Below, piece after piece: positions 8,618 to 18,999 of a DNA stretch of 64,000 nt (positions within the stretch are counted from its first letter, which is position 1; the number at the start of each line of letters is the position of its first letter). A program made the position numbers and the translations under genes. The notes under the pieces were generated by a model. The model was not told the DNA's origin. It was given only the letters and a program-made list of their open reading frames with translations, and did no database searches. This DNA comes from DATJPR01 sp963843525. GTDB lineage: Bacteria > Bacteroidota > Ignavibacteria > UBA10030 > UBA6906. The stretch covers positions 1 to 64,000 of the forward strand of contig CAWJKM010000009.1 of the NCBI GenBank assembly GCA_963843525.1, read 5' to 3'.

Positions 8618-10102
8618 TTGCAGACAACGATCGCAAGACTGTCGTTCAGGGAGAAAGCAGGGTACGGGCTTGGTGACGCAGCAGCGAATTTCGTCTTTCA
8701 GACGATGCTGTATTTCCAGCTTGGTTTCTACACCGATGTCTTCGGAATCTCCGCCGCAGCCGCGGGGACATTGCTGCTCGTCGGCCGGTTCTGGGACGCC
8801 GCCTTCGATCCGTTCATGGGCGTCATCGCGGACCGGACCAACACGCGGTGGGGAAAATTCCGCCCCTGGGTCCTTTGGTCCGCAGTCCCGTTTGCCATCA
8901 TGTTCTACCTGGCCTTTACCACCCCCGACTTCGGCGCGACGGGAAAGTTGATCTACGCGTACATCACCTACATCCTGCTGATGACCATCTACTCCGTCAA
9001 CAATCTTCCCTATTCCGCTCTCAACGGGGTAATGACCGGGGATGTGAACGAACGGACGAGTCTGTCTTCGTACCGGTTCTTTTTCGCCATGGTCGCCGCG
9101 TTTGTCGTTCAGGGACTCACTCTCCCTCTCGTCGCAAAATTCGGCCAGGGGGATGCGGCAAAGGGATGGTCCATGACCATCGGGATTTTCGCCCTGCTCA
9201 GCGTCGTTTTCTTTGTCATTGCCTTCTTCAGTGCAAAAGAGCGGATCAGGCCCGACCCGAAGCAAAAATCCAGCCCCCGCGAGGATTTTGCCAACCTGCT
9301 GAAGAACCGTCCGTGGATCTCGATGTTCTTCCTGACCTTGTTCGTTTTCATCACGCTGGCGCTGTGGGGAAGCGGGATGTTCTATTACTTCACCTATTAT
9401 GCGGACAAAGAGCAGCTCTATCTCTTCCTCCAGCAATGGGGGCTGGTGAATGCCACCCACGATTCGGGCATATGGCACGGGTTCCTCAATGCGTTCGGGC
9501 TGATCGTGCGGGATGATCGGAGCAATGTCGCCTCCGTCGGGTTCAGTCTCTTCAACATGTCCGGCCAGGTTCTCACGATTCTCGGCGTCCTGGTCTCCAA
9601 GGCGCTTTCCACGCGGTTCGGCAAACGCGGGGTGTTCCTCGTGGGCTTGTCCTTCACGACGGTCTTCACGGCGCTCTTCATCGTGCTGCCCGCGGATGCC
9701 ATCGGTGCCGCCTTTGTGTTGAATTTTTTCAAATCGCTCGCCTACGGGCCGACCATCCCCCTGCTCTGGGCGATGATGGCGGATGTCGCGGATTTTTCGG
9801 AATGGCGGACCAAACGACGGGCGACGGGGGTCACGTTTGCCGGGATCGTCTTTGCCCTGAAAGCCGGTCTGGGATTGGGGGGGGCGATCTGCGGATGGTT
9901 CCTTGCCGGCTATGACTACGTGCCCAATGCCGTCCAGACGGAGCATGCGCTGTTCGGGATTCGCATGACCGCGAGCATCTATCCTGCATTGACCTTTCTG
10001 ATCGGCGTCGTTGCGCTGATGTTCTACGGTATCGACAAGAAAATGAATTTGCAGATCCAGGACGAGTTAGCAGAGCGGCGAAAGAGCTTCCAGTACAGTT
10101 GA
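8618..10102 (+). CDS. GPH-family (MelB-like) sugar:cation symporter
   Basis: An inner-membrane transporter of 494 residues with about 12 hydrophobic spans. The glycoside-pentoside-hexuronide signature is clear: YGLGDAAANFVFQ at the N terminus, GRFWDAAFDPFMGVIADRT and WGKFRPWVLW in the first half. There is a long hydrophilic insertion around residues 265-300. The start is TTG, supported by AGGAG six bases upstream; no in-frame ATG is better placed. It follows the cytoplasmic GH3 by 122 bases on the same strand, so it most likely brings xylo-oligosaccharides from periplasm to cytoplasm for that enzyme. Confidence 0.88.
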   Translation: MQTTIARLSFREKAGYGLGDAAANFVFQTMLYFQLGFYTDVFGISAAAAGTLLLVGRFWDAAFDPFMGVIADRTNTRWGKFRPWVLWSAVPFAIMFYLAFTTPDFGATGKLIYAYITYILLMTIYSVNNLPYSALNGVMTGDVNERTSLSSYRFFFAMVAAFVVQGLTLPLVAKFGQGDAAKGWSMTIGIFALLSVVFFVIAFFSAKERIRPDPKQKSSPREDFANLLKNRPWISMFFLTLFVFITLALWGSGMFYYFTYYADKEQLYLFLQQWGLVNATHDSGIWHGFLNAFGLIVRDDRSNVASVGFSLFNMSGQVLTILGVLVSKALSTRFGKRGVFLVGLSFTTVFTALFIVLPADAIGAAFVLNFFKSLAYGPTIPLLWAMMADVADFSEWRTKRRATGVTFAGIVFALKAGLGLGGAICGWFLAGYDYVPNAVQTEHALFGIRMTASIYPALTFLIGVVALMFYGIDKKMNLQIQDELAERRKSFQYS

Positions 10103-10210
10103 ACCACTGCGTGGGCCCCTTCGATCAGGTGGGTCAAGCAGTTCGTTGATCGCCCGCTCATCGGGATTTCGGCACGCGGAGACTTCACGACAACATAAGG
10201 AGGTACTCCT

Positions 10211-13200
10211 GTGAACAACTTGTTTGGTCTTGCAGTGAAACGTCTCTGGTCGTTCAAGACCCATGCCTGTTCGCGGAGCGTGGGGAAGGGACTCCTTTTC
10301 GGGGGGATGCTTTTCTTTTGCGCGAGTCAGACCCTCCTGGCTGCAGGCTCCGGGACCATTCGGGGAAAGGTCACCGACCAGGGAAGCAAGGACGCGCTCC
10401 CGGGCGCAAACGTGGTGGTGGCCGGGACCAACCTGGGCGCGGCCACGGACCTCAACGGGAACTACATCATCCGCAATGTTCCGGCTGGAGTCCAGACGAT
10501 CAAGATCTCGTTTGTGGGCTATACCTCGATCACGAAGCAGACGACGGTGCGCGAAGATGAGGAAGTTGTCGTCGATGGCGCCCTCGTCGCACAGGTCATC
10601 GAGGGTCAAACGGTTGTCGTTACCGCCCAGGCGAGGGGGCAGATGCAGGCCATCAACCAGCAACTGGCGTCGGACAAGATCGCGAGCATCGTTTCGGAAG
10701 CGAGGATTCAGGAACTGCCGGACTTCAATGCGGCGGCGGCGATCGGCCGACTGCCGGGGGTATCGACGCTTCAGAGTTCCGGAGAAGCGAACAAGGTCGT
10801 AATCAGAGGATTGGCTCCTCAGTTTAACGCGGTGGCCGTCGGCGGTATCACACTCGCATCAACGGGCAGCACGCAGATCGGGGCGGCCTCCCAGGGCGGG
10901 ACAACTGGTTCCATCAACACCGACAGAAGCGTCGACCTTTCGATGATCACCCCGTACATGATCAAGACTGTGGAGGTCTATAAGTCGCTCACGCCGGACA
11001 TGGATGCAAACGCGATCGGCGGGTATGTGAACATGCAACTCAGAGAGGCCCCTGACGAGTTCCATACTGATATTCTGGCGCAGTCGGGTTACACACAGAA
11101 GAGCGGCAAATACGGCAACTACAGGTTTGTTGCCGCCGCCAGCGATCGGTTTCTCGACGGTGACCTGGGGGTCTATGTGCTGGGCAACGCGGAGCGATAT
11201 GACCGGGATGCGGACAACATGAATGCCGGCTATTCGCCCCAGGGCAGTATTCCTCAACCGGACGGGTTCAGGCCCGTCATCGTGTTGAATGTGACGCTCG
11301 ATCGCCATCTGGAAACCAGGAGCCGATACGGAGGAAATCTGATTCTTGACTACAAACTCGGTTCAGGTTCCCTCAAGTTGATCAATGTGCTCAGCCGGTT
11401 GAGCTCCGACGCACAGGATTACCGGACCATCTATGATTATCAGTTCCACAATATCAATTTCAGGTACCGGGAGGGAAATACCAAGACCGATGCGGCACTC
11501 AACACTCTCAATTATGAGAACGATTTCGGATTTATGTCTGTAGATCTTCAGGCCGCCAACACCTACTCCCGGAATTTTTCTCCCGCATCTCCGCAGTTTG
11601 ATTTTACCCAGACGGGGGGAATTCCAGGGTCGGCCGAGGTCAATACGGTTCCAGAGAATCTCATTCCTTCGGTGAAGTACAAGGACCCGTCATGGACATA
11701 TCTTACCAACGTCAGCTTGTTCAGCGCCGACTACAAGGAAAACGATCAGGTGTACAAGGGCGATTTCAAAGTCCCCTTCAGCTTCGAGGATATCACATCG
11801 GGGTTCTTCAAGTTCGGCGGCGAGTTTCGCTACAATTACCACACCAATAATCAGGGTACGCCCTATGCGGGGCTTCGCGCAGGTTCTCCCATCACGAACC
11901 AAATGCAGGCGTTGATACGGCAGCGTTATCCATGGTTCGTCGTTGACAATCAAACAGGTGCGAATTTTACGGGCGAGGATTTTACCTCAACGGATTCGAA
12001 ACTCACCACCTCCTTCCTCAACAACCGATTCGGGAGCGTTCTCTGGGCCAGTGACCCGACCAATTTGAACGGAATCGTGGATCTCTTGCGGAACGACCCA
12101 TCGGTAAGTGCGGTCAATAGTTCCGGGGCCAACGCCGGCGGATGGTTTGACTCGCCGTACCAGCGCCTGCCAAACCAGTACAAATATGTTGAGAGGTACT
12201 CTGCCGGGTATCTGATGTCGGAGCTGCACTTCTGGGAGGATCTGATGGTCGTGGGCGGTGTCCGGTGGGAAGAAGACAAGGGATACTTTGATGCCTTCAA
12301 CCTGGCCGATGGCCGCGATGCAACGCATCAGGCCGTCGATACGGTTTTCGCGCATCCCAGCAATCGCTATTTGCTCCCCATGGTCCAGGCGAAATGGAAC
12401 ATGGTGGATTGGGCCGACCTGCGATACTCCTACACGAAGACTCTGGCACGACCGGATTATTCCCAGCTTTCGCCGCACTTCAATATGGATTATACCCAGT
12501 TCAATGTGTGGGCTGGTAACCCGAAGTTGGTGCCGGCTGAAGCAATCAATCACGATGTCTTCCTTACCTTCCACAGTAATGACCTGGGACTCCTGTCGAT
12601 CGGGGCTTTCTACAAAGAAGTCAGGAATTTTACCTTCTACACCCAGTATGCGTTACACCCTACTGCTCCGGCAGGCCTGGACTCCATAAATTCATTCGCC
12701 GTAAGCACCGGCAGCGGGACAGTCCATCCCAAGGACGGTGCACAACTCTACACGTACATGAACAGCCCCTACAAAGCGTATATCCGAGGATTCGAGATCG
12801 ACCTGCAAACGAGATTCTGGTATTTGCCCGCACCGTTGGACGGCATCGTGTTCGGGATCAATTACACCCATATCTCATCGAGTGCGACGTATCCCTGGAG
12901 GAATGACAAAACCATTATCATCCCTCCCCGCACGCTGAAAGTCGTCACGGTTGACAGCACGCGTTCCGGACGATTACTCAACCAGCCTGACGATGTTCTG
13001 AACGCATACATCGGCTACGACTACGAGGGGTTTTCAGGTCGGTTGTCCGCCCTGTTCCAGGGAAATTCTGTGAGCACGATCGGAGCCTTTGCAGAGCAAG
13101 ATGGCTTTACGAAGGACTATTTCCGCATCGATGCTTCAGTGCGGCAGAAGCTTCCATGGACCGGCCTCCAGGTGTTCCTGGATATCAGCAATCTCAACAA

Positions 13201-13297
13201 TCGAAGAAATGACGCGGCGCAGGCTTCGATTGGTGGTTTCACATCCCAGCAATATTATGGCCTCACAGCGAACCTCGGAGTGAGGTATACGATGTAG
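10211..13297 (+). CDS. TonB-dependent receptor with carboxypeptidase-regulatory-like N-terminal domain
   Basis: An outer-membrane receptor of 1028 residues starting at GTG behind an ideal AAGGAGG seven bases away. A long signal region (about residues 1-45) is followed by a carboxypeptidase-D-regulatory-like domain (GTIRGKVTDQGSKDALPGAN, residues 48-125). The plug begins near residue 150 (LPDFNAAAAIGRLPGVST, KVVIRGLAPQFNAVAVGG) and contains DMDANAIGGYVNMQLRE. The barrel fills the rest and ends YGLTANLGVRYTM. The plug resembles the TonB receptors that take up oligosaccharides in Xanthomonas and Caulobacter, not classical SusC, and no SusD gene follows. By position it should import xylan fragments across the outer membrane. 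Confidence 0.92.
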   Translation: MNNLFGLAVKRLWSFKTHACSRSVGKGLLFGGMLFFCASQTLLAAGSGTIRGKVTDQGSKDALPGANVVVAGTNLGAATDLNGNYIIRNVPAGVQTIKISFVGYTSITKQTTVREDEEVVVDGALVAQVIEGQTVVVTAQARGQMQAINQQLASDKIASIVSEARIQELPDFNAAAAIGRLPGVSTLQSSGEANKVVIRGLAPQFNAVAVGGITLASTGSTQIGAASQGGTTGSINTDRSVDLSMITPYMIKTVEVYKSLTPDMDANAIGGYVNMQLREAPDEFHTDILAQSGYTQKSGKYGNYRFVAAASDRFLDGDLGVYVLGNAERYDRDADNMNAGYSPQGSIPQPDGFRPVIVLNVTLDRHLETRSRYGGNLILDYKLGSGSLKLINVLSRLSSDAQDYRTIYDYQFHNINFRYREGNTKTDAALNTLNYENDFGFMSVDLQAANTYSRNFSPASPQFDFTQTGGIPGSAEVNTVPENLIPSVKYKDPSWTYLTNVSLFSADYKENDQVYKGDFKVPFSFEDITSGFFKFGGEFRYNYHTNNQGTPYAGLRAGSPITNQMQALIRQRYPWFVVDNQTGANFTGEDFTSTDSKLTTSFLNNRFGSVLWASDPTNLNGIVDLLRNDPSVSAVNSSGANAGGWFDSPYQRLPNQYKYVERYSAGYLMSELHFWEDLMVVGGVRWEEDKGYFDAFNLADGRDATHQAVDTVFAHPSNRYLLPMVQAKWNMVDWADLRYSYTKTLARPDYSQLSPHFNMDYTQFNVWAGNPKLVPAEAINHDVFLTFHSNDLGLLSIGAFYKEVRNFTFYTQYALHPTAPAGLDSINSFAVSTGSGTVHPKDGAQLYTYMNSPYKAYIRGFEIDLQTRFWYLPAPLDGIVFGINYTHISSSATYPWRNDKTIIIPPRTLKVVTVDSTRSGRLLNQPDDVLNAYIGYDYEGFSGRLSALFQGNSVSTIGAFAEQDGFTKDYFRIDASVRQKLPWTGLQVFLDISNLNNRRNDAAQASIGGFTSQQYYGLTANLGVRYTM

Positions 13298-13347
13298 ATA
13301 ATAGTACTCTTCGCACATCAAATCATCAGAACAGCAGGAGGTGTCAT

Positions 13348-15144
13348 ATGAAGAAATGCGCATACGTGATTGCTTTGTGCGTGGTCCTTTGGCCCGCACT
13401 ACTCTTTGCACAGACCGATACGGTAGACGTTCCGGATTTTCTTGACCCAACCGGCGGTGAAGGGAGCCTCAACACTGCGGTTTCGGCGAAGATAGATGCC
13501 GGAACTCTCTCCAACACCGTCTTTCGGTTGAAGCCGTGGGGTATTTATGTCCTGAGCGCCACGATCACTGTTCCTGCAGGAACAAAACTGACGATCGTCG
13601 CTCCAGATCCAGGAGCAACGCAGGAAACTGCACCGCCCATGATCTGCTGGACTCCGGCAAGTGGCGTCACCACGACGTGGAACTTCGATTGTTTTGGTGA
13701 TATTTTCATGAAAAACGTCTGGCTTCTTTATGCCACGACCAATACGGATGGAGTTGGTACACAAGTCGGCACAGCATTGAACATCGACGAGGACACGACC
13801 GATCGCGTAAACAACGGTGTCTTCCAGAACGTGATGTTTGATTATGCCCCCATCGGGGGTGGGGGTGGGGCTGTGACCGTCTCGGCAAGCCATGCCCGAC
13901 TGTCGTTTGAGAATTGCTACTTCCGTAACTGCACAGACACGCACTTCCGGTATTATGGAAGAGCTGTCTCGTTTACATTCAACACATCGGGGTGGCATAT
14001 TGACAGTCTCTCCTTCGTCAACACGACGTTCGCGAATCTGGGATATGTGTACATGCAGGAGGGCGCCGAGTACGCCGACTACGTGAAGTTCAACCACTGC
14101 ACCTTCCTGAACACGATCATGTACACGATGGAATCGGGGTGGTGGCACTGGCTCTCCGTGACGAACTCGATTTTTGTCAATGCCTACATGTTCGGGTATA
14201 TCCCCGCGACCGATGGCGAAACCCCTGTTGGCGCAACGGTGAATATCGACACAATAGGGACGACGAACTTTAGTTTCTCGGTACCCTTTACTGAATCGGA
14301 GCGACACATCCTCTTTGCCAATAACAGCTACTCTGTAGACAAATGGTTGAGAGATTACATGGCGCCCTACGACGCAACTTCGAATCCCACAGGAGGCAAC
14401 CCATACAGCAACCGGGTTTTCGCTACCGGTTTCCCTGACAGCGTTCCTCGGCCCCAGCCTATCATGAGTGCAAAGACGAGGATCTTCTTCGAGAACAAGA
14501 CCACCTGGCCGTACATCTCGATGGCAAACGTCTATGACTCTACGGATCCGGGGTTTCTCATTCCTCCTACGAACCAGGTTGGCATCCAGAGCTTTCTGCT
14601 GCGCAAATGGACAGACAACTCGGACACGACCTGGGCATTTGACCCGCATTCAGACGTCAATCAAATATGGCCGGTGAATGAGCAGTTGAGGTACTCAAAC
14701 GCAACGCTGAAGACCGCGGGCATGGGCGGATTCCCGCTCGGAGATCTCTCCCGGTGGTGGAAGAGCTTCCCCACCATCTATTCGGGGTGGACAGCCCAGG
14801 CCGCGACGGAAGACCAGACCATTACCGATTTGCTGACGAACGGGATTACCGGGGTGGTGCAGGAAGGCGTGGCCGTTCCTCAGACATTTGAGCTCAGTCA
14901 GAACTATCCGAATCCGTTCAACCCGGTGACCACGATAAAGTATTCAATTCCGCAATCCGGATCCGTCTCGCTGAAGGTGTATGACGTCCTGGGACGGGAA
15001 GTGGCAACGCTGTTCGAAGGCGCACAACGGGCGGGCAACTACACGGTGCAGTTCGACGGCACGAAGCTGGCCAGCGGCATCTACTTCTACACGCTGCAGG
15101 CCGGAAATGCCTCGACAACCAAGAAGATGGTGTTCATGAAATAA
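13348..15144 (+). CDS. Secreted beta-helix-like protein of unknown function with T9SS sorting domain (paralogue A)
   Basis: A protein of 598 residues with AGGAGGTG ahead of its ATG. Signal peptide: about residues 1-21, ending LFAQ. The body has repeated short strands with Asn, Cys and Phe stacks typical of a right-handed beta-helix: FENCYFRNCTDTHFRYYGRA, FANLGYVYMQE, FNHCTFLN, then ESGWWHWLSVTNS. The last 85 residues are a type A sorting domain (SQNYPNPFNPVTTIKY, VYDVLGREVATL, terminal KKMVFMK). I do not recognise a named enzyme family. It lies directly after the TonB receptor where a SusD would be in a classical PUL, and a close paralogue sits at 38049-39836. It could be a xylan-binding protein or a new lyase, esterase or hydrolase. 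Confidence 0.85.
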   Translation: MKKCAYVIALCVVLWPALLFAQTDTVDVPDFLDPTGGEGSLNTAVSAKIDAGTLSNTVFRLKPWGIYVLSATITVPAGTKLTIVAPDPGATQETAPPMICWTPASGVTTTWNFDCFGDIFMKNVWLLYATTNTDGVGTQVGTALNIDEDTTDRVNNGVFQNVMFDYAPIGGGGGAVTVSASHARLSFENCYFRNCTDTHFRYYGRAVSFTFNTSGWHIDSLSFVNTTFANLGYVYMQEGAEYADYVKFNHCTFLNTIMYTMESGWWHWLSVTNSIFVNAYMFGYIPATDGETPVGATVNIDTIGTTNFSFSVPFTESERHILFANNSYSVDKWLRDYMAPYDATSNPTGGNPYSNRVFATGFPDSVPRPQPIMSAKTRIFFENKTTWPYISMANVYDSTDPGFLIPPTNQVGIQSFLLRKWTDNSDTTWAFDPHSDVNQIWPVNEQLRYSNATLKTAGMGGFPLGDLSRWWKSFPTIYSGWTAQAATEDQTITDLLTNGITGVVQEGVAVPQTFELSQNYPNPFNPVTTIKYSIPQSGSVSLKVYDVLGREVATLFEGAQRAGNYTVQFDGTKLASGIYFYTLQAGNASTTKKMVFMK

Positions 15145-15187
15145 GGACATTTGACCTTGTCGATGTAATGCGCATGCACAGAGTTTG

Positions 15188-15268
15188 AAAGGAGGTGATT
15201 TGGTCCGAAATTTAATTTCCAGTAGGGCAAGATGCAGCACCTTTAATTCGCAGAACTCCATCAACAAA
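15188..15268 (+). other. Near-perfect Shine-Dalgarno followed by a possible 22-codon leader frame
   Basis: AAAGGAGGTGAT at 15188-15199 is an almost full-length complement of the 16S rRNA tail. Four bases after GGAGG a TTG opens a 22-codon frame that stops at 15268, 16 bases before the next ATG at 15285. Either it is a leader peptide or the strong site is accidental. Confidence 0.2.
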
Positions 15269-15284
15269 TAACAGTGGAGGTCTT

Positions 15285-18200
15285 ATGAACAAGCTCTTCT
15301 CTTTCGGTGTAGTGGGAGCACTTCTCCTCTTGCTGGGCGTTAGCCCCTCTGGTTGCCCAGGAAGTCGTGTTCACTTCCGGACCGGCCGTCACGCCGCCGT
15401 CAGGCGCGTCAAACGGCGGTTTCGCGTGGTTGGATGTGAATGGAGACGGTACTCAGGACGTCTTCATTCCACCCAACAATGTTTTGCTGAACCACCTCAC
15501 GTATTTTACAGCAGTGGCATCCACAAACGTCGCAAATCTCACAGGAAATGTGAATTCTGTCGGCGGACTCTTGGCCGATATCAATGGCGACGGCATTCCT
15601 GATCTGTGGTCGACAAATAACGCCGCTCCACAAACTGGTCTGTTTTACGACAGCGCCGGAGTCTATGTTGTGCCGACCGGAACTGGCGAACTTGCGCAGG
15701 CAGTACCCACGGGTAGTGTTTTCGCCGGCATGGCCGTGGCAGATATCGATCACAGCAATTACCTGAGTGCAGCATGGCACGGCTTTAAGGCGGCGACGTG
15801 GAGTGATGGCTTGATTACGCCCCCGGGCTGGGGTATAGAGCTGCTGAAGGGAGGGCCATCCGGCTTTACCCGGGTGGGAATTGGAGCAGCCCCAGGAGAT
15901 CTCGCGATCGATACCACCCGTTCATTTGAGACCTGGGACGTTCACTTCCTCGATGCGAACAATGACGGCTGGCAGGATTTGCTCATGCCGAGTTTCCGAC
16001 ACGGATTTTCCAACGTTGACATTCAAGTCGATTCTATCGGTGCTCGAAAGGGATGTATTCTGTACCTGAACGATGGAACCGGTAAATTCTACGTTCCAGA
16101 CGCAACAACGCTTGGCCGCACACTCTACAATGTCGATTCCGTCTCCGGAGGAGTCACATATAGCAGAGCTGTGGCCGATACGGGAATCATCGTCGACGAT
16201 ACCGTCCGTCATTTCAGCGCCATTGGCAGCACCTGGGGTGATCTGAACAATGACGGGAAAGCCGATCTCATCCTTACGGGGCTGGGCGATGGCGACAACT
16301 GGAATGGCGCAGGCGCTTTCCAGCGAATTATCGTCCTGTACGGAAAAGGCGACGGCACGTTCACCTATAAATGGAACGGGACAGACTACGTGAGCTCCGG
16401 CTTGCCGACTGTCGGCGCCAGCATTCGCGCGTGGGATATCGGCGATTACAATAACGACGGAATTCCGGATGTCTATGGCAGCACGACCTTCGGTGCCACG
16501 CGTCTGTGGAGAGGGAATGCCAACGGCACCTACACGGAGGTGACTTCCCAGGACTATGTCGCGACTGCAGGCGGTGGCCGGGCCGGAGGGTTGGTGGACT
16601 ACAATAACGACGGCTTCCTGGATATTTACAATTATACCGGACTTAATTCGGTGTTGCAGAAGAACAGTGGCAATTCGAACCATTGGATTGGCTTCACGCC
16701 AGTCGGCACGGGCCATAACATGAATGCCGTAGGCGCGCGCTTCACAGTGTACGCCCAGGGCGGCAGCCTCATACAGACCCGTTGGATCAAGGCAGAAGGG
16801 AACGCAGCAGGTCACGGCGAAATGCGGGCCAACTTCGGCATCGGCATCAACACGTCCATCGACAAGGTCGACGTGTTGTGGCCTGATGGCACTACAGCTT
16901 CCTACTCAGGTCTCGCCGTCGACAGATACTGGACAGTCAAGGAAGGTTCGGCAATTCCGGACATGCCGTCCCTGACGTCCCCAGCCAACGGTGCGACCTC
17001 TGTTGCTGCTACCGGTACGCTGCAGTGGAATGCGGCCACAGATGCCCTTGAATACAATGTCCAGGTGTCTATGGATCCGACATTTGCAAACGCAAAGCTG
17101 ATGGCAGTCAATGCGATGGTGACCGGCACCAGCTATGCCTATTCCCTTGGAGCCGCCACGAAGTACTACTGGCGTGTCGCAGCGGTCAATGGTGGTTTCA
17201 CCAGTGACTACACCACTGCCGATAATTTCACGACCGCAGGTGCCGCGGCAGCGGAAGTTCCCACCATTCTTACGCCTTCATCCGTTTCCAAGGTCCTGAA
17301 GAATACCATCAACAATTATAATGCTGCGCCAGTCCTACGGTTTATCCTCCCGGCTGGAAAACCCCTGTCGTATTACGGCTCCTTGACTTTCCGAGGCTAC
17401 TTTGCGCAGGGAGACGTGGGCTATAAGGACATTGTTGTGGAAGCGTTCCAGACAATGCCGACAGGTCACGCTTTTGATAACACGAGCAATCGTCTTGGCG
17501 CGTATACTCGTTCCCTCATGGGCTCCACAGGGTGGGAAAATATTACGGTCAATGTCAAAAACGCCACCGCCCTGCACGATACCATCTATATTGACTTTGG
17601 AATAAACTGTGCAGCGACGGGGAACGTAGGCGGTACGGGGGTCCCGACTATCTGGTATGCCGACAACGTAACACTTGTCGACACAACGGGTGGCATGGGT
17701 CCGTCGGAGAATTTCGAAGGCTACGGCCTCGGAACTCAAGTAAGTCACATTGGCTGGACTGCTTCCGACATTCAATCTGTGGTTGTCTCAGATCCGCTTT
17801 CGGGCGGCGCCTCAGGTTGGCCGTCGAATCTTACGCTGGTTGTGAATAAGACGGCAGATGCATCCCGTTATCAGTGGCAAGTCTCGACACTGCCATCCTT
17901 CGCAACGTTCTTCACGAACGACTCAACGGCAGACACGACCTACCCGGGGCAGTTTACCGGTGGACAGACGTTCTATTTGCGCGTGCGTGGAATGAATGAT
18001 CTTGGCGCGTCCGATTTCTCGGCCATCGAGACATTCACTATCATGACTCCGCCAGCCAGAACAACACTTGTTGCGCCGGCGAATAATGCGCAGAATGTCA
18101 TCACGGATAGCGTCGTTTTCGTCTGGAGGGTGGTGAGTAATGCAGCAAGCTACAACCTGCAGCTCTCAACCGTTAACTCCACCATTACGTATTCCGGAAT

Positions 18201-18927
18201 ATCGGATACGACGTACAAGGTCAAGGGACTTGCAAGGCTCACGAACTACACCTGGAAGGTTGAGGCCATCAACGCGGGTGGGACGAGCTACTACAGCGGC
18301 GCCAATACGTTCACGACCGTCGTTGCAGCGCCCGCCGTGCCCTCGGCTGCGTTGCCCGCAAGCGCTGCGGCAAATGTTGAGCGTCTGACGCGATTTGTGT
18401 GGGGTCCTGTTCTGAATGCGGCGAAATATCGCCTACAGATCGCAACAGACAACGCATTTGCCACAGTGGTGGTCGATACAATCTCCTACGATACAACGGC
18501 AACCCTCCAAACCCCCTTGGCGGAGAACACGGACTATTACTGGCGTGTCAACGCCCAGAACATCGGGGGCGCCAGCGACTTTTCGACCGCGAGGCTCTTC
18601 TCGACCGGAACGTTGCTTGACGTCCAAGAGACGGCGGGAATCCCGAGGGTGTTCAACCTGGAGCAGAACTACCCGAACCCCTTCAACCCGACCACAAGGA
18701 TCAGCTACGATATTCCGAAGACCGCGCGCGTCGAGCTCCGCATCTATGACGTGCTTGGCCGTGTCGTGGCCACCCTGGTCAACGGTATTCAGGGTCCAAA
18801 CAGGTACATCGTTGATTGGAATGCGAGGAATGTCAGTACGGGGGTGTACTTCCTCCGTATCCAGGCCCGCAGCCAGGATGGATCCGGCGACTTCACGTCT
18901 GTGAAGAAGCTGATGCTCATGAAGTAA
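15285..18927 (+). CDS. Secreted FG-GAP/UnbV-ASPIC and fibronectin-like repeat protein with T9SS domain; frameshifted in signal peptide
   Basis: The ATG at 15285 (AGTGGAGG upstream) encodes MNKLFSFGVVGALLLLLGVS, a signal peptide, but the frame is lost near 15344-15351. Removing one base there gives GVSPLVAQEVVFTSG, a normal cleavage site, and one 1213-residue frame to 18927; the long frame alone starts only at GTG 15367. The mature protein has FG-GAP calcium-type repeats (DVNGDGTQDVF, DINGDGIPDLW, DANNDGWQDLL, DLNNDGKADLI, DYNNDGIPDVY, DYNNDGFLDIY). A UnbV/ASPIC domain follows (NHWIGFTPVGTGHNMNAVGARF ending VLWPDGT), then three or more fibronectin-like modules and a type A sorting domain (EQNYPNPFNPTTRISY to KKLMLMK). 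It is probably a surface adhesion or glycan-binding protein. The shift may be a sequencing error or a recent mutation. A strong terminator follows. Confidence 0.85.
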
Positions 18928-18944
18928 CCTCACGAAGTGACCAA

Positions 18945-18982
18945 TGCGGCCCGCCTTTCCAACCCGGCGGGCCGCATTTTTT
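18945..18982 (+). terminator. Strong intrinsic terminator after the FG-GAP gene
   Basis: GCGGCCCGCC (18946-18955) pairs perfectly with GGCGGGCCGC (18966-18975) across a 10-base loop, followed by ATTTTTT. It divides the xylan locus into an uptake/binding half and a secreted-enzyme half. Confidence 0.9.
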
Positions 18983-18999
18983 GTTTCCCCATAGGAGGT

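Noticed and set aside
8579..9946. 455-codon antisense open frame over the GPH symporter
   Set aside because: Composition is Arg/Glu/Gly/Pro-rich with no motif, and the plus strand encodes a clear transporter; it is a GC-driven shadow.
13399..14649. 416-codon antisense open frame over paralogue A
   Set aside because: No similar frame is kept opposite paralogue B, so it is not conserved coding sequence.
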